From positions 1 through 40,498 of the forward strand of contig JAJYCW010000022.1 of NCBI GenBank assembly GCA_021777995.1: a stretch of 40,498 bases of DNA, read 5' to 3'. Source of the stretch: a bacterium (lineage in GTDB: Bacteria; Armatimonadota; Chthonomonadetes; Chthonomonadales; Chthonomonadaceae). Position 1 is the stretch's first letter. The number at the start of each line of letters is the position of its first letter. The translations under genes were made by a program, and so were the position numbers. The notes beneath the pieces were generated by a model. The model was not told the DNA's origin. It ran no database searches and worked only from the letters and a program-made list of their open reading frames with translations. Shown here piece after piece: positions 16,838 to 25,645 of the stretch.

Positions 16838-17335
16838 CTAAACGGACTGCCAGATGCTAATCGACTCGCGCAACTGCACGATAAGAGCAATGGTATCAAC
16901 CCGTGATATAGCTTCTGAGAGGCTGGAGAAGCCCAGCAGCTCGTGCAAGTCAACGTTTACTGCACACCAATCCACCCTCGTAACGAAGTGCGACGAGAGA
17001 GCCGAGGGCTTATGTCGAACCATCCAGTTTACAAGGCTCGAATATTCTGCTTCACGCTCGCCTACCATGCCATCGCGCGCAGCAGCGCACAGAAGATCTA
17101 CCAGCTGTTCAAAATGCGATGTGTATTGGTCGGCCTCGTGGCGCACAAACTTGGTTATGAGCAGGCGGGGAGCTGGTAGTTCAATACATCTGGTGATGAT
17201 CTTCGCGAATCTAGAATAGGCGAGGAGAAAAGTGGCTTGCGTGCGAGAACGCAATCGTGCAAAGAGTGACCCCTTCTGCTTGCGCATCAGGCTGAATGAC
17301 CAATGCTCCGACGGCACACCTGTCCGTAAACCCAT
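16838..17335 (-). CDS. Protein of unknown function
   Basis: 165 aa from the ATG at 17335, which follows AGGAGAGAAGA; the frame extends 9 codons upstream without a ribosome-binding site. It is soluble and probably mainly helical: a basic start (GSLFARLRSRTQATFLLAYSRF), then helices LLITKFVRHEADQYTSHFEQ and LVDLLCAAARDGMVGEREAEY, and SLSEAISRVDTIALIVQLRES at the C-terminus. No family recognised. It lies 102 bp downstream of the DUF1844 gene and may share its transcript. Confidence 0.65.
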   Translation of the reverse strand: MGLRTGVPSEHWSFSLMRKQKGSLFARLRSRTQATFLLAYSRFAKIITRCIELPAPRLLITKFVRHEADQYTSHFEQLVDLLCAAARDGMVGEREAEYSSLVNWMVRHKPSALSSHFVTRVDWCAVNVDLHELLGFSSLSEAISRVDTIALIVQLRESISIWQSV

Positions 17336-17437
17336 TCTTCTCTCCTGTTCGCTATTCACCACTTTGCAATACTGGTCGGCGGATTAGGGTTCCGCTCTCG
17401 CTGCCACTGTTATATCTGTGCTACCTGGACACAAGCA

Positions 17438-17902
17438 CTATTCAGATTTTGACTGCCTCGAGACAAAGTTCATTCGTAAATCGGCCAGCCGCCTCTGCAG
17501 TTCGCGGCGATCCGACTCAGCAAACTGACCCTCTACCCTTGAAAGGAAGAACTGAACTGCATCAATAGCCAGGCGGGCGTCTGGTAAGTTCTCTTCCGCC
17601 TGGCCAGTTCTAGGGTCGCCAAGGAGTCCCAAGGCTACTCGGGCTCGAGCATCAAAAACTGGAAGCAACACCTGAGCTAGCTCGGTTGGAGTTAGCTGCA
17701 TTGCGGCCCACGAAATCATGCTCCGCATGTCGGGAATAGCCCCCTCACCCTCCGCCGAACCCTCCCCTGCCGTCTCATCTGCCCCCATATCTGACTGCTG
17801 GTCGGTTTCATCGGCTGCCGACGGCATGTGTTGGGCAACTACATCTGGAGAGGCCGCCGTGTCTTCTATATTAGCAGCGTCGGCCTGTTCATTAGGCTGC
17901 AT
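17438..17902 (-). CDS. DUF1844 domain protein
   Basis: 154 aa. The first ~55 residues are acidic and low-complexity (Asp, Glu, Ala, Gly, Ser) and probably disordered. The C-terminal ~90 residues match the DUF1844 pattern: MISWAAMQLTPTELAQVLLP, then ALGLLGDPRTG, NLPDARLAIDAVQFFLSRVEG, ESDRRELQRRLADLRMNFV. The last helix ending in LRMxFV/Y is typical of the family. The function of DUF1844 is unknown; members are common in several phyla. The ATG at 17902 follows GGGAGAATCTCT. Confidence 0.85.
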   Translation of the reverse strand: MQPNEQADAANIEDTAASPDVVAQHMPSAADETDQQSDMGADETAGEGSAEGEGAIPDMRSMISWAAMQLTPTELAQVLLPVFDARARVALGLLGDPRTGQAEENLPDARLAIDAVQFFLSRVEGQFAESDRRELQRRLADLRMNFVSRQSKSE

Positions 17903-17963
17903 AGAGATTCTCCCGTAAATATTGTAAGACGATTGCCGCTCATTACGGCCTTAAGTGGCAATG

Positions 17964-17992
17964 ATTATAACACAGCAATAGGCCAATTGCAA
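17964..17992 (-). promoter_or_regulatory. Promoter for the DUF1844 gene
   Basis: Minus strand: TTGCAA (17992-17987), 17-bp spacer, TATAAT (17969-17964). The leader to the ATG at 17902 would be about 55 nt. Confidence 0.65.
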
Positions 17993-18404
17993 AACCATTT
18001 TTCTGGCATTTCTAGGAACTATTTACCACTACTTTGGCATTATTAATAATGACTACAAGTTGTGGCAAAAGGCATCGATCAATTCAATTTGTAGCGTAAT
18101 CAGGGCACCATTGCGGGTAAGACAATGTCTGGTAATTCGGGAAGATGGCCGACTGGTATGCTGCATAACTTGCGGTATGCGAGCTACGCTTCTAACGAAT
18201 CAACTCTCGTTCTACATAGCGACCTAAATCTCAAAACGCACCAGCGTCGCGACTGGAGCGTTAACCCCTGTTAACGCCAAGGTTCTGCTAGTGACCCCGC
18301 TGAATGCTCAAGTGACCAACAGGAATCTGTAATCAGAATTGTAGTTCAAACTTCGACTACGGTTAACGTTGGTATAAACAGGTAGAAATACTCTGGCCAC
18401 AAAA

Positions 18405-18433
18405 TTGAACCACTGCTCAAATTATGGTATAAC
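18405..18433 (+). promoter_or_regulatory. Promoter of the GntR-LacI regulator gene
   Basis: TTGAAC (18405-18410), 17-bp spacer, TATAAC (18428-18433). Transcription would begin near 18440, about 20 bp before the GTG start and 50 bp before the alternative ATG. Confidence 0.65.
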
Positions 18434-18455
18434 ATGGTCTATTAAACATGTACCA
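18425..18455. promoter_or_regulatory. Palindrome overlapping the regulator's own -10 box (possible auto-operator)
   Basis: Nested inverted repeats TGGTA...TACCA (18425-18429 / 18451-18455) and ACATG...CATGT (18432-18436 / 18447-18451). They cover the -10 element and start site, the position expected for a self-repression operator. Confidence 0.45.
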
Positions 18456-18460
18456 AGTTT

Positions 18461-19639
18461 GTGCAACACTCCATTGCTAAGGCATTCCAAATGAAATCTA
18501 CCCAGGATCATCCCGCACTCTCGCCCACTGTTAGCAGGATCGTAGATGTGATAGAGCAGCGGATACGTAATGGCAGCTACGCCGTTGGCGAGTGGCTTCC
18601 TACCGAGCGGGCATTAGCGGAAGAGTTTGAGGTAAGCCGCATGCTCATTCGCTCTGCAATAAAGGAGCTGGAAAGGCAGGAACTCATATCATGCACCTCT
18701 CACAGACGGCCCACCGTGATGCAGCGCCGTTTGCCCGTGGTGCGTCATGTAAGTGCCGTCAGCAGGAATGTGGCAATGTGGGTCTGTCCAGCACCCAGTT
18801 GGCCCGCTACCGCCATGACAATGCGCGGCGTACAACAGGTTCTAACAGACAACTGGCGTCTGGTAGTTGGCAGTCCAACCGGCGACACCAAGCAGCAACG
18901 GATCGATTCCGAGCTCCGTTTCCTCCGGCAAATTCAGCGTGATCGAGATGTGGACGGACTTATCATAGAATACCTTGGCGGACAGCTCAACCTTCCCATT
19001 CTTGAGGAGTTGCGAGAAAGTGACCTTAAAATTGTATTTATAGGTCACGAACCTCCGGCAGGTTTCCCAGCTCACCATGTTGGGGTAGATAATAGGCGAA
19101 GTACGGAACGCGCAGTATCGCAACTGCTGAAAATGGGCCACACCACCATTGGTTATGTCTCTAACTTTGACGAGGTTTCTACGGTAGCAAACCGCCTGGC
19201 AGGCTATCAGAAGGCATTGAAACACGCAGGCCATGAGTGCTACCCGGATCTCATAGCCCGTGATCCAGGTCCTCCTGGCGACAATGACATGGAGGGTTGT
19301 GAGAAGCTTGTGGAGCAGCTTATGTGCAGATCCAGCCCTCCCACTGGCATTGTCACTGTGAATGACGTGGTGGCCTTTAGAGTGCTGCATGCCCTTAAGC
19401 TACGTGGCTTGAGAACTCCTGAAGACGTCTCATTAATTGGCTTTGACGGGATTGAACGCTGGTCCCAAGGTGAACGGTTCCTTACCACCTCCGAACAGCC
19501 ATTTCAGGAGATGGGCACCGTGGCAGCGGAACTGCTTTTCGAGGCAATTGAACACGATGGAGATCATCCTCCTCGGCATATTTTACTTGATGCCCCACTC
19601 CGTGTCTATTCGTCAATCAGGCCTGTCACGAACGGATAG
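18461..19639 (+). CDS. GntR-LacI hybrid transcriptional regulator
   Basis: 392 aa from GTG 18461; the ATG at 18491 (residue 11) is an equally possible start. Residues ~20-90 are a GntR-type winged helix-turn-helix: IEQRIRNGSYAVGEWLPTER, ALAEEFEVSRMLIRSAIKEL, ERQELI. Residues ~100-390 are a LacI/periplasmic-binding-protein-like sensor domain: VDGLIIEYLGG, IVFIGHEPP, VGVDNRRSTERAVSQLLKMG, HTTIGYVSN, NRLAGYQKALKHAG, GIVTVNDVVAFRVLHALKLRG and EDVSLIGFDGIE. The same fusion occurs in Bacillus AraR, a sugar-responsive repressor. The likely ligand is a sugar, not identified. The GH63 glucosidase 1.6 kb downstream and the adjacent DUF1559 promoter are candidate targets. Confidence 0.93.
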   Translation: MQHSIAKAFQMKSTQDHPALSPTVSRIVDVIEQRIRNGSYAVGEWLPTERALAEEFEVSRMLIRSAIKELERQELISCTSHRRPTVMQRRLPVVRHVSAVSRNVAMWVCPAPSWPATAMTMRGVQQVLTDNWRLVVGSPTGDTKQQRIDSELRFLRQIQRDRDVDGLIIEYLGGQLNLPILEELRESDLKIVFIGHEPPAGFPAHHVGVDNRRSTERAVSQLLKMGHTTIGYVSNFDEVSTVANRLAGYQKALKHAGHECYPDLIARDPGPPGDNDMEGCEKLVEQLMCRSSPPTGIVTVNDVVAFRVLHALKLRGLRTPEDVSLIGFDGIERWSQGERFLTTSEQPFQEMGTVAAELLFEAIEHDGDHPPRHILLDAPLRVYSSIRPVTNG

Positions 19640-19713
19640 GGGCATCGCTGCCCCTCATTTCCTCACTTTCTATCAATAATTGTATTATTGCAGCTAACTA
19701 CCAAACAAATCTG

Positions 19714-19742
19714 TTGACACAATCGGCATACCTGTGTATAAT
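19714..19742 (+). promoter_or_regulatory. Perfect consensus sigma70 promoter for the DUF1559 gene
   Basis: TTGACA (19714-19719), exactly 17 bp, TATAAT (19737-19742). Both hexamers are full consensus. Transcription would begin about 19750, giving a leader near 90 nt. This predicts very strong expression unless repressed. Confidence 0.85.
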
Positions 19743-19748
19743 CAGGTA
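19729..19748. promoter_or_regulatory. Operator-like inverted repeat covering the DUF1559 -10 box
   Basis: TACCTG-N8-CAGGTA (19729-19734 / 19743-19748) with TATAAT in the spacer. A dimeric repressor bound here would block the promoter. The GntR-LacI regulator just upstream is the obvious candidate, but this is inference. Confidence 0.55.
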
Positions 19749-19802
19749 TATACTGGTTTTTCTGGTATGTCATGGTTCTTATAGTCCCTTTATTTCCAGT
19801 TA

Positions 19803-19821
19803 TACCGGCAATGGACCGGTA
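19803..19821 (+). promoter_or_regulatory. Inverted repeat just upstream of the DUF1559 ribosome-binding site
   Basis: TACCGG-N7-CCGGTA (19803-19808 / 19816-19821), ending a base or so before AAGGAGAGG. In the mRNA it would form a 6-bp hairpin next to the Shine-Dalgarno sequence; as DNA it could be a second operator. Confidence 0.5.
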
Positions 19822-19838
19822 AAGGAGAGGAACTCTTC

Positions 19839-20678
19839 ATGAAACGTCGTCCTGCTTTTACCTTAATCGAGCTTCTTGTCGTAATAGCAATCATTGCTAT
19901 ACTTGCTGCGATTCTTTTTCCTGTCTTTGCACAGGCGCGTGAGAAAGCTCGCGCTATCTCGTGTCTTTCCAACACGAATCAGATGGGTCTTGCACTTATG
20001 ATGTATACCCAGGATTATGATGAACATCTCTGCTTCAACAATGACGGAAACTGGTATCAGTATCCTGCAGGCAGCGGTAACTACTACATTCACACCTGGA
20101 TGTCTCTGCTAGAACCGTACATGAAGAATTACGCAATCTGGGTATGCCCGTCCGCCAGCGCAAATAGCGGATTGTACGCCGGATACGACTATTCACCCGA
20201 CAGCCCCTGGAAATCCGGCCCACTGATTGGATCCATTCAGGCTGCGTTCACTTTGAACAACTACTACAATTACGATAGTCGTTACGGTGGCATCTTTCAG
20301 GACCCATCGCCAATTTCCATTGCAGCCATTCAGGCGCCTGCGGGGCTAATGTTCTGCGCCGACGGCGGTCAGAGTCCAAATACTGCATGGGATCCGGAAC
20401 AGATAGTCACTCAATACCAGGGCATAACCATTAACCACACAAACAATCCACCATATGCCATGGCTGTTGGAACCTATTCTCAGGGCGCCCTCTTTGCTCG
20501 ACACAACGGCGGCCTCAATAATGTGTTTTTTGACGGTCATTCAAAATGGATGCGCCTCAGCGCACTCACGGTTTCCAAATACGACTCGTCAGCAAACGGC
20601 TGCGTGTACCAGTACTTCTCAACAAAGGACGTCTCTGGCTACCCAGCGTGTACCGGCTCTGAAAAACCCGTAGAATAG
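19839..20678 (+). CDS. DUF1559 prepilin-like (H-x9-DG) protein
   Basis: 279 aa. It starts with a short basic leader, MKRRPA, then [19 protein letters not shown], a type IV prepilin N-methylation/hydrophobic segment. Cleavage by prepilin peptidase would be before Phe; the -1 residue is Ala rather than the usual Gly. [19 protein letters not shown] follows, as in many Armatimonadota and Planctomycetota DUF1559 proteins. The H-x9-DG motif is present near the end ([12 protein letters not shown]). The mature part is rich in Tyr, Asn, Ser and Gly and has four Cys. Probably an exported pseudopilin-like surface or matrix protein; its role is unknown. The ATG is preceded by AAGGAGAGG and a perfect consensus promoter. 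The type IV pilus genes at the far end of the window could assemble or export it (inference). Confidence 0.95.
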   Translation: MKRRPAFTLIELLVVIAIIAILAAILFPVFAQAREKARAISCLSNTNQMGLALMMYTQDYDEHLCFNNDGNWYQYPAGSGNYYIHTWMSLLEPYMKNYAIWVCPSASANSGLYAGYDYSPDSPWKSGPLIGSIQAAFTLNNYYNYDSRYGGIFQDPSPISIAAIQAPAGLMFCADGGQSPNTAWDPEQIVTQYQGITINHTNNPPYAMAVGTYSQGALFARHNGGLNNVFFDGHSKWMRLSALTVSKYDSSANGCVYQYFSTKDVSGYPACTGSEKPVE

Positions 20679-20685
20679 CGAAAAC

Positions 20686-20725
20686 AGGGTATGCAGCCGT
20701 TGCAACTGCAACCACTGCATACCCT
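20686..20725 (+). terminator. Long hairpin between the DUF1559 and lipoprotein genes
   Basis: An 11-bp perfect outer stem (AGGGTATGCAG 20686-20696 with 20715-20725) encloses a second 6-bp stem (GTTGCA 20699-20704 with 20707-20712), separated by a 2x2 internal loop. No T-run follows. It starts 7 bp after the DUF1559 stop. It may protect the mRNA 3' end or partly stop transcription before the lipoprotein gene. Confidence 0.6.
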
Positions 20726-20746
20726 CTAATTCACAGGAAGTAACTC

Positions 20747-20953
20747 ATGAAATTATTCCGCAGCGCCCCTGGCCAGAGGATCGCTCGTTCGCTGGTTATC
20801 GCCGCAGGGGCATTCGTTGCAGTGTTCGTTTCTGGCGCGGGATGCAGCAACAGCAGCCAAGGGCCACAGGTACTTCCAAAGAAGTTCCCTGGAGCCGCAG
20901 CACCAAAGGGTGCAAGTGCTGCTAAAAGTCCGCCTAAAACTGGTAACTCGTAG
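20747..20953 (+). CDS. Small secreted lipoprotein
   Basis: 68 aa. A basic start (MKLFRSAPGQRIAR), hydrophobic core (SLVIAAGAFVAVFV) and lipobox SGAGC give a lipoprotein signal; the lipidated Cys is residue 33. The mature peptide is only ~35 residues, rich in Pro, Ala, Ser, Gly and Lys, and likely unstructured. The ATG follows CAGGAAG. It sits 68 bp after the DUF1559 gene, separated by the hairpin at 20686-20725, and is probably made from the same transcript. Function unknown. Confidence 0.8.
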   Translation: MKLFRSAPGQRIARSLVIAAGAFVAVFVSGAGCSNSSQGPQVLPKKFPGAAAPKGASAAKSPPKTGNS

Positions 20954-21287
20954 AGCTTACTGGCACAGCCGTTCAGGACTTCTAAGTCTCCCCTTTCCTC
21001 TGGCTGCGCCACGTTCCTTCCAATCGCCCAGTGCGGTAAAAAGAACGTGCGCGGCCAACTCATACTGACCAACCTACCCAGACATGGTTCATCTGGTCTA
21101 CGGTGATCTATCACCAGCGCCCCTCTGTCTGCGCTGTACTTCTTTATTTCATAAACCCCCGCTAGTGCAATTTCAAATCCGCTCCCGTCTTAATATTAAG
21201 AATAGTGTTTACGTTGCGTGATGCAAGGAATTTTTGCGAATATTTTCTAGCGGGTAGAATGTCAGTAGCGAAATTGGGGAGGATAAA
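20954..21287. other. Intergenic region upstream of the glucosidase gene
   Basis: 334 bp. It holds three short inverted repeats: GGTGAT-CT-ATCACC (21102-21115), CTTAATATTAAG (21189-21200) and TTGC-N5-GCAA (21214-21226). The last two are near where a glucosidase promoter would be and could be sites for a LacI-like repressor. No gene or RNA seen. Confidence 0.45.
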
Positions 21288-23948
21288 ATGAACCAAGAAG
21301 AACTTCGTATCCACCAGGCCGTGGATCACTCCACAGATTGGAAGCGATGGGGGCCGTATTTATCTGAAAGAGCCTGGGGCACCGTGCGAGAAGATTACAG
21401 CCCAGATGGAAGCGCCTGGGATTACTTTCCCCACGATCACGCGCGATCGCGCGCATATCGCTGGAATGAAGACGGCCTGCTTGGCATTTGCGATCGCAAC
21501 CAGATTCTCTGCTTTTCGCTGGCGCTTTGGAATCATCACGATCCAATTCTGAAGGAACGAATGTTTGGTCTCACGGGTTCGCAGGGTAATCATGGAGAAG
21601 ATGTCAAAGAGCTGTACTATTTTCTCGACTCAACTCCAACACACTCATACATGAAGGCATTGTATAAATACCCTCAGGCCCAGTATCCATATGAGGATCT
21701 TATAGCTACCAACAAGGCACGATCAAAGAACGATTTTGAGTATGAACTGCTAGACACCGGGGTGTTCACTGAAAACCGGTATTTCGATGTGTTCGTGGAA
21801 TATGCAAAAGCGGATGCAGACGACATCCTGATCAGGATTTCAATTGTCAATCGTGGGCCGGACGAAGCCCCCTTAACGGTGTTACCGACGATATGGTTCC
21901 GAAACACGTGGGCATGGAATGGGGATGAAGTTCCGGGTTCGCTAAAGGCAAGCACCTCGCCAAATCCAGATGTGGTACAGATTGCTGTTGAGCATGCCGA
22001 CCTTGGGCCCCTGTCGCTGCTGTGCGAGAGGCAAAACGAGCTACCACGCCTGTTGTTCACCGACAACGAAACGAATGCACGAAAGCTATTTGGGGCAAGT
22101 GCGGAAAACCGTTCGAAATTCACAAAGGATGGTATTAACGACGCAGTGGTTGGTAATCGCCACGACACCATTAATCCCGCACAAACCGGTACGAAGGCCA
22201 GCGCCCTTTATGGGCTCTCAATAGCGGCAGGTGAAACCAAAGTACTTCGCCTTCGCCTAACGCGAAATCCCCACGATACCGACCCAGTAGGACACGAATT
22301 CGACTCAGTGTTCGATCAACGTGTGGCAGAGGCCGATGAGTTTTATGCCAATTGCGCCCCTCCACACGTTGGGGCGGAGTCCCGAAAAGTGCAGAGGCAG
22401 GCATTTGCTGGCATGTTGTGGTGTAAACAGTTTTACAATTATGACGTGGAGCTATGGCTGCGCGGTGACCCCGCAATGCCACCTCCGCCCTCCGGTCGCG
22501 CACACGGGAGAAACTGCGACTGGAAACACCTTGACAACGCAGATGTTTTCTCGATGCCAGATAACTGGGAATATCCATGGTATGCCGCCTGGGATCTCGC
22601 ATTTCACTGCATCACCCTCGCACTGGTGGACCCAGGGTTTGCGAAGCGTCAGCTATTACTTTTGTGTCGTGAGTGGTCAATGCATCCCAATGGTCAACTG
22701 CCAGCCTACGAGTGGGCATTTGGTGATGTCAATCCACCCGTACACGCCTGGGCAGCCCTTCGCGTGTTCAAGATAGAGCGCCGTATGACCGGTAAAGGCG
22801 ACCGACAGTTCCTTGAGCGCATATTCCACAAGCTGCTGCTCAACTTCACCTGGTGGGTTAACCGCAAGGATCCTGACGGCCATAATGTGTTTCAGGGTGG
22901 ATTCCTTGGTATGGACAATATTGGTGTATTTGATCGCAGCGCTCCTCTACCCAATGGAGAAACACTTGAGCAGAGCGACGGCACCGCATGGATGGGATTT
23001 TTCTGCCTCTCTATGTTTGCTATTTCCGTAGAGCTCGCCAGAGACAACGACGCCTATGAGGATCTTGCCACCAAATTCTTCGAACACTTCCTTTATATAG
23101 CTGGTGCTCTTAATAACATTGGCGGCAGCGGTGTGAGCCTGTGGGACGAAGAGGATCAGTTTTTCTACGACGTCCTGCAACTGTCCGATGGATCTACCAT
23201 CCCGTTGCGGGTACGTTCAATGGTTGGGCTCATTCCACTGCTCGCAGTCGAGGCGCTAGAATCGTCTGACATCGATAAAATGCCGAACTTCTGCAGCCGG
23301 GTTAACTGGTTTCTTGAAAACCGTCCGGACCTCGCCTCCCTCATTACCCACATTCACACACCCGGGCACGAAGACCGCCGACTGCTTGCCCTGGTTCGCA
23401 CGCACAGAATGGAAGCCGTGTTAAATCGCATGTTGGATCCTGACGAGTTTCTGAGCGACCACGGCATTCGAAGCGTATCCCGATACCATGAGGAACACCC
23501 ATATGTGTTGCACGTAGACGGTATCTCGGCAGGAATAGATTATGAGCCAGCCGAGTCGCGCACGGGCCTGTTTGGCGGGAATTCAAACTGGCGCGGGCCA
23601 ATATGGTTCCCCATCAACTACCTGCTCATTGAGGCGCTGCAGCGGTTCGACTACTACTATGGCCCAGATTTCAAGGTTGAATGCCCTGCAGGTTCCGGGA
23701 ACAAAATGACGCTGTGGGAAATCTCACAGGAGCTTTCACGCAGGCTCATTCGGCTTTTCCTGCCAGATAAAAACGGCAGTAGGCCCTGTTTTGGTGGCAC
23801 CAAGCTCCTACAGACAGATCCAAACTTTAAAGACTATATTCTGTTTAACGAGTACTTCCACGGAGACAACGGTGCGGGTTTGGGTGCCAGTCACCAGACA
23901 GGCTGGACCGGCCTGGTAGCGAAATTAATACAACAGAGCGGAGAATAG
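21288..23948 (+). CDS. GH63-type glucosidase (MGH1-like (alpha/alpha)6 glycoside hydrolase)
   Basis: 886 aa, the size of the large bacterial 'glucosidase' group related to GH63 mannosyl-oligosaccharide glucosidase and YgjK. The N-terminal part is the typical beta-domain: [45 protein letters not shown]-like CDRNQILCF, and [31 protein letters not shown]. The C-terminal (alpha/alpha)6 barrel shows [54 protein letters not shown] and [18 protein letters not shown] near residue 766. No signal peptide is seen, so it is probably cytosolic. Likely substrates are alpha-glucosides, but this subgroup is poorly characterised. The ATG at 21288 follows GGGGAGG. The next gene starts 6 bp after its stop. Confidence 0.92.
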   Translation: MNQEELRIHQAVDHSTDWKRWGPYLSERAWGTVREDYSPDGSAWDYFPHDHARSRAYRWNEDGLLGICDRNQILCFSLALWNHHDPILKERMFGLTGSQGNHGEDVKELYYFLDSTPTHSYMKALYKYPQAQYPYEDLIATNKARSKNDFEYELLDTGVFTENRYFDVFVEYAKADADDILIRISIVNRGPDEAPLTVLPTIWFRNTWAWNGDEVPGSLKASTSPNPDVVQIAVEHADLGPLSLLCERQNELPRLLFTDNETNARKLFGASAENRSKFTKDGINDAVVGNRHDTINPAQTGTKASALYGLSIAAGETKVLRLRLTRNPHDTDPVGHEFDSVFDQRVAEADEFYANCAPPHVGAESRKVQRQAFAGMLWCKQFYNYDVELWLRGDPAMPPPPSGRAHGRNCDWKHLDNADVFSMPDNWEYPWYAAWDLAFHCITLALVDPGFAKRQLLLLCREWSMHPNGQLPAYEWAFGDVNPPVHAWAALRVFKIERRMTGKGDRQFLERIFHKLLLNFTWWVNRKDPDGHNVFQGGFLGMDNIGVFDRSAPLPNGETLEQSDGTAWMGFFCLSMFAISVELARDNDAYEDLATKFFEHFLYIAGALNNIGGSGVSLWDEEDQFFYDVLQLSDGSTIPLRVRSMVGLIPLLAVEALESSDIDKMPNFCSRVNWFLENRPDLASLITHIHTPGHEDRRLLALVRTHRMEAVLNRMLDPDEFLSDHGIRSVSRYHEEHPYVLHVDGISAGIDYEPAESRTGLFGGNSNWRGPIWFPINYLLIEALQRFDYYYGPDFKVECPAGSGNKMTLWEISQELSRRLIRLFLPDKNGSRPCFGGTKLLQTDPNFKDYILFNEYFHGDNGAGLGASHQTGWTGLVAKLIQQSGE

Positions 23949-23954
23949 AGTAAC

Positions 23955-24335
23955 TTGACGCCAGAAAAGTGGAAAGCCGCAGCGATCACAATCGTCGCCG
24001 TGTTAGCGGTATCGCTTGGGGAAACCCTGCTGAGCAAGGGGATGAAAGAGACGGCAGGCACATCGGCAACACAAGAGGCCGTCTCTATCATCACGAACCG
24101 CTACGTAATTGTAGGCACCATACTCATGGCCTTATACTTTGGGTGCTACATGGCAGCCCTCAAGCTGGCGCCTTTCAGTTTTGTACTGCCGCTTACTGCA
24201 CTGTCATTCATTACCGGGGGAGCTCTAGCACAGTTCTACCTGCACGAGAATGTAACCCCCCTAAAATGGGTGGGCTATCTCGTCATTACAATGGGCGTGG
24301 TAATTGTGGGACTGGCTGAGGCAGCGCCCCGGTGA
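23955..24335 (+). CDS. Small EamA/SMR-like four-helix transporter
   Basis: 126 aa from a TTG at 23955, 6 bp after the glucosidase stop. Four membrane helices: AAAITIVAVLAVSLGETLLS, YVIVGTILMALYFGCYMAAL, SFVLPLTALSFITGGALAQFY and WVGYLVITMGVVIVGLAEA. KLAPFSFVLPLTALSFITG and the small size are typical of half-size EamA/DMT proteins that act as dimers, as in ArnE/ArnF flippases. It overlaps the following glycosyltransferase by 4 bp, suggesting it moves a lipid-linked sugar or supplies the glycosyltransferase. Confidence 0.85.
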   Translation: MTPEKWKAAAITIVAVLAVSLGETLLSKGMKETAGTSATQEAVSIITNRYVIVGTILMALYFGCYMAALKLAPFSFVLPLTALSFITGGALAQFYLHENVTPLKWVGYLVITMGVVIVGLAEAAPR

Positions 24336-25501
24336 TCTTTCACTACGCAGTAGTAATCTTGCTCTACGTTATTCTCGCAGCCTGGTGCGCCTATACCCTG
24401 ATATCACTTGCTGCCGTACGCTCATGGCGGCTTCAAACGCCAGTTTGCGACGGTGAGTTCACCCCAACCGTGACCATGCTTAAGCCAGTAAAAGGGTTAG
24501 ACGAGGGAGCTGAGGAGAATTTCCGCAGCTTTTGTGAGCAAGACTATCCTTACGACCGCTTTGAAGTCGTCTTCGGAGCACTTGATCCTAGCGATCCGGC
24601 CCTGGAACTGGCGGTAAAGCTCCAGCATGAATATCCGCATGTTAACATCAAGGTGGTTGCTGCCCCTGCGGACACCAGAGAGTGTCAAAACTTAAAGGTT
24701 CGCAACCTCATTGCCATGCTGCCTCAGGCGTCTAACGAGTTCATCGTGCTTAGCGACAGCGACATGCGAGTGGCACCAGATTACCTTAGAAGTATCCTGA
24801 GACCATTCTGTAATAGCCAGGCAAACGTTGGCCTTGTTACCTGCCCATACCAAGGACACAGACCAAAGTCACTGCCCAGTATTCTCGAGGCCCTTGCAAT
24901 TGGCAGCGAGTTTATACCCGGTACTCTTGTGAGCCGCATGCTAGAAGGAGTAACGTTCGCCTTTGGAGCAACAATTGTTGTGAGCGCCGCGGATCTTCAG
25001 GCAGCAGGGGGTCTAGATAGGTTTGCCAACCTTTTAGCGGATGATTACCAGATGGCGCAGGCAATTCTATCTTTAGGGAAGTCAATTGTCGTGGCGCCGC
25101 ATGTAGTGGACGATGTAATGGGGGGAGAACCACTTGGTGCCATCTGGCGAAGACGACTACGATGGGCTCGCACCATTCGTGTAAGCCGACCCGGGGGTTA
25201 CGCTGGGTCCGTCGTAACGTACGGAACTGTCATTGCGTTGTTTGCGCCGCTTCTAGTCGGCTTGCACCTCGTATCGTACCTAACGATTGTGGTCACCTGG
25301 CTTTTACGAATTACTGCGGCTCTAATCATTGCACAAAGCACAGGCGACAACGCAATCAAACGTTGGTGGATTCTGCTGCCTCTAAGTGACCTCTTCTCCG
25401 CCGGGCTGTTTGTCACATGCTACCTGGGAAACACCGTTTACTGGCGCGGTGAGCGGTATCATGTTCATCGCGACGGCTCATTCACGCGAGTGGTGAGGTA
25501 A
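24332..25501 (+). CDS. GT21-type glycosyltransferase (ceramide glucosyltransferase/HpnI-like)
   Basis: 389 aa from a GTG at 24332 in a GTGA overlap with the transporter stop. An N-terminal membrane helix (VVILLYVILAAWCAYTLISL) precedes a GT-A domain: TMLKPVKGLDEGAEENFRSF, VVFGALDPSDPA, FIVLSDSDMRV (DxD-like), LADDYQMAQ and the terminal RRLRWAR (QxxRW-type) motif. C-terminal helices are LFAPLLVGLHLVSYLTIVV and SDLFSAGLFVTCYLG. This order is that of ceramide glucosyltransferase and of HpnI, which adds GlcNAc to bacteriohopanetetrol. It should glycosylate a membrane lipid; whether a hopanoid or a diacylglycerol/sphingolipid is not decided, as no hopanoid synthesis gene is in the window. Confidence 0.88.
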   Translation: MIFHYAVVILLYVILAAWCAYTLISLAAVRSWRLQTPVCDGEFTPTVTMLKPVKGLDEGAEENFRSFCEQDYPYDRFEVVFGALDPSDPALELAVKLQHEYPHVNIKVVAAPADTRECQNLKVRNLIAMLPQASNEFIVLSDSDMRVAPDYLRSILRPFCNSQANVGLVTCPYQGHRPKSLPSILEALAIGSEFIPGTLVSRMLEGVTFAFGATIVVSAADLQAAGGLDRFANLLADDYQMAQAILSLGKSIVVAPHVVDDVMGGEPLGAIWRRRLRWARTIRVSRPGGYAGSVVTYGTVIALFAPLLVGLHLVSYLTIVVTWLLRITAALIIAQSTGDNAIKRWWILLPLSDLFSAGLFVTCYLGNTVYWRGERYHVHRDGSFTRVVR

Positions 25502-25530
25502 CCGCACCAAACATCGCCTAAACCTCTTCA

Positions 25531-25539
25531 TGCTATAAT
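25531..25539 (+). promoter_or_regulatory. Extended -10 promoter element for parB-yajQ
   Basis: TGCTATAAT, a perfect extended -10 (TG-N-TATAAT). No clear -35 at standard spacing, which is usual for this promoter class. The leader to the parB GTG at 25646 is about 100 nt. Confidence 0.6.
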
Positions 25540-25645
25540 AAACTCTGGATGGTTACTGTTTCTGCAAAAGTTCAATCCATTGCAGATCGGTTGCTCCTGC
25601 AATATCGTCACCGTTTGCTATTCCGTTTAAAGAGAGCTAATAGCC

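Larger units (their letters stand above)
17903..18460. other. Divergent intergenic region
   Basis: 558 bp between the DUF1844 gene (minus) and the GntR-LacI gene (plus). It holds the two promoters annotated separately, one at each end. The middle (about 18050-18360) shows no ORF with a ribosome-binding site and no obvious structured RNA. Confidence 0.55.

Noticed and set aside
20731-21114. 127-codon minus-strand frame opposite the small lipoprotein gene
   Set aside because: No ribosome-binding site or family resemblance; the lipoprotein on the other strand has a proper signal and Shine-Dalgarno sequence.
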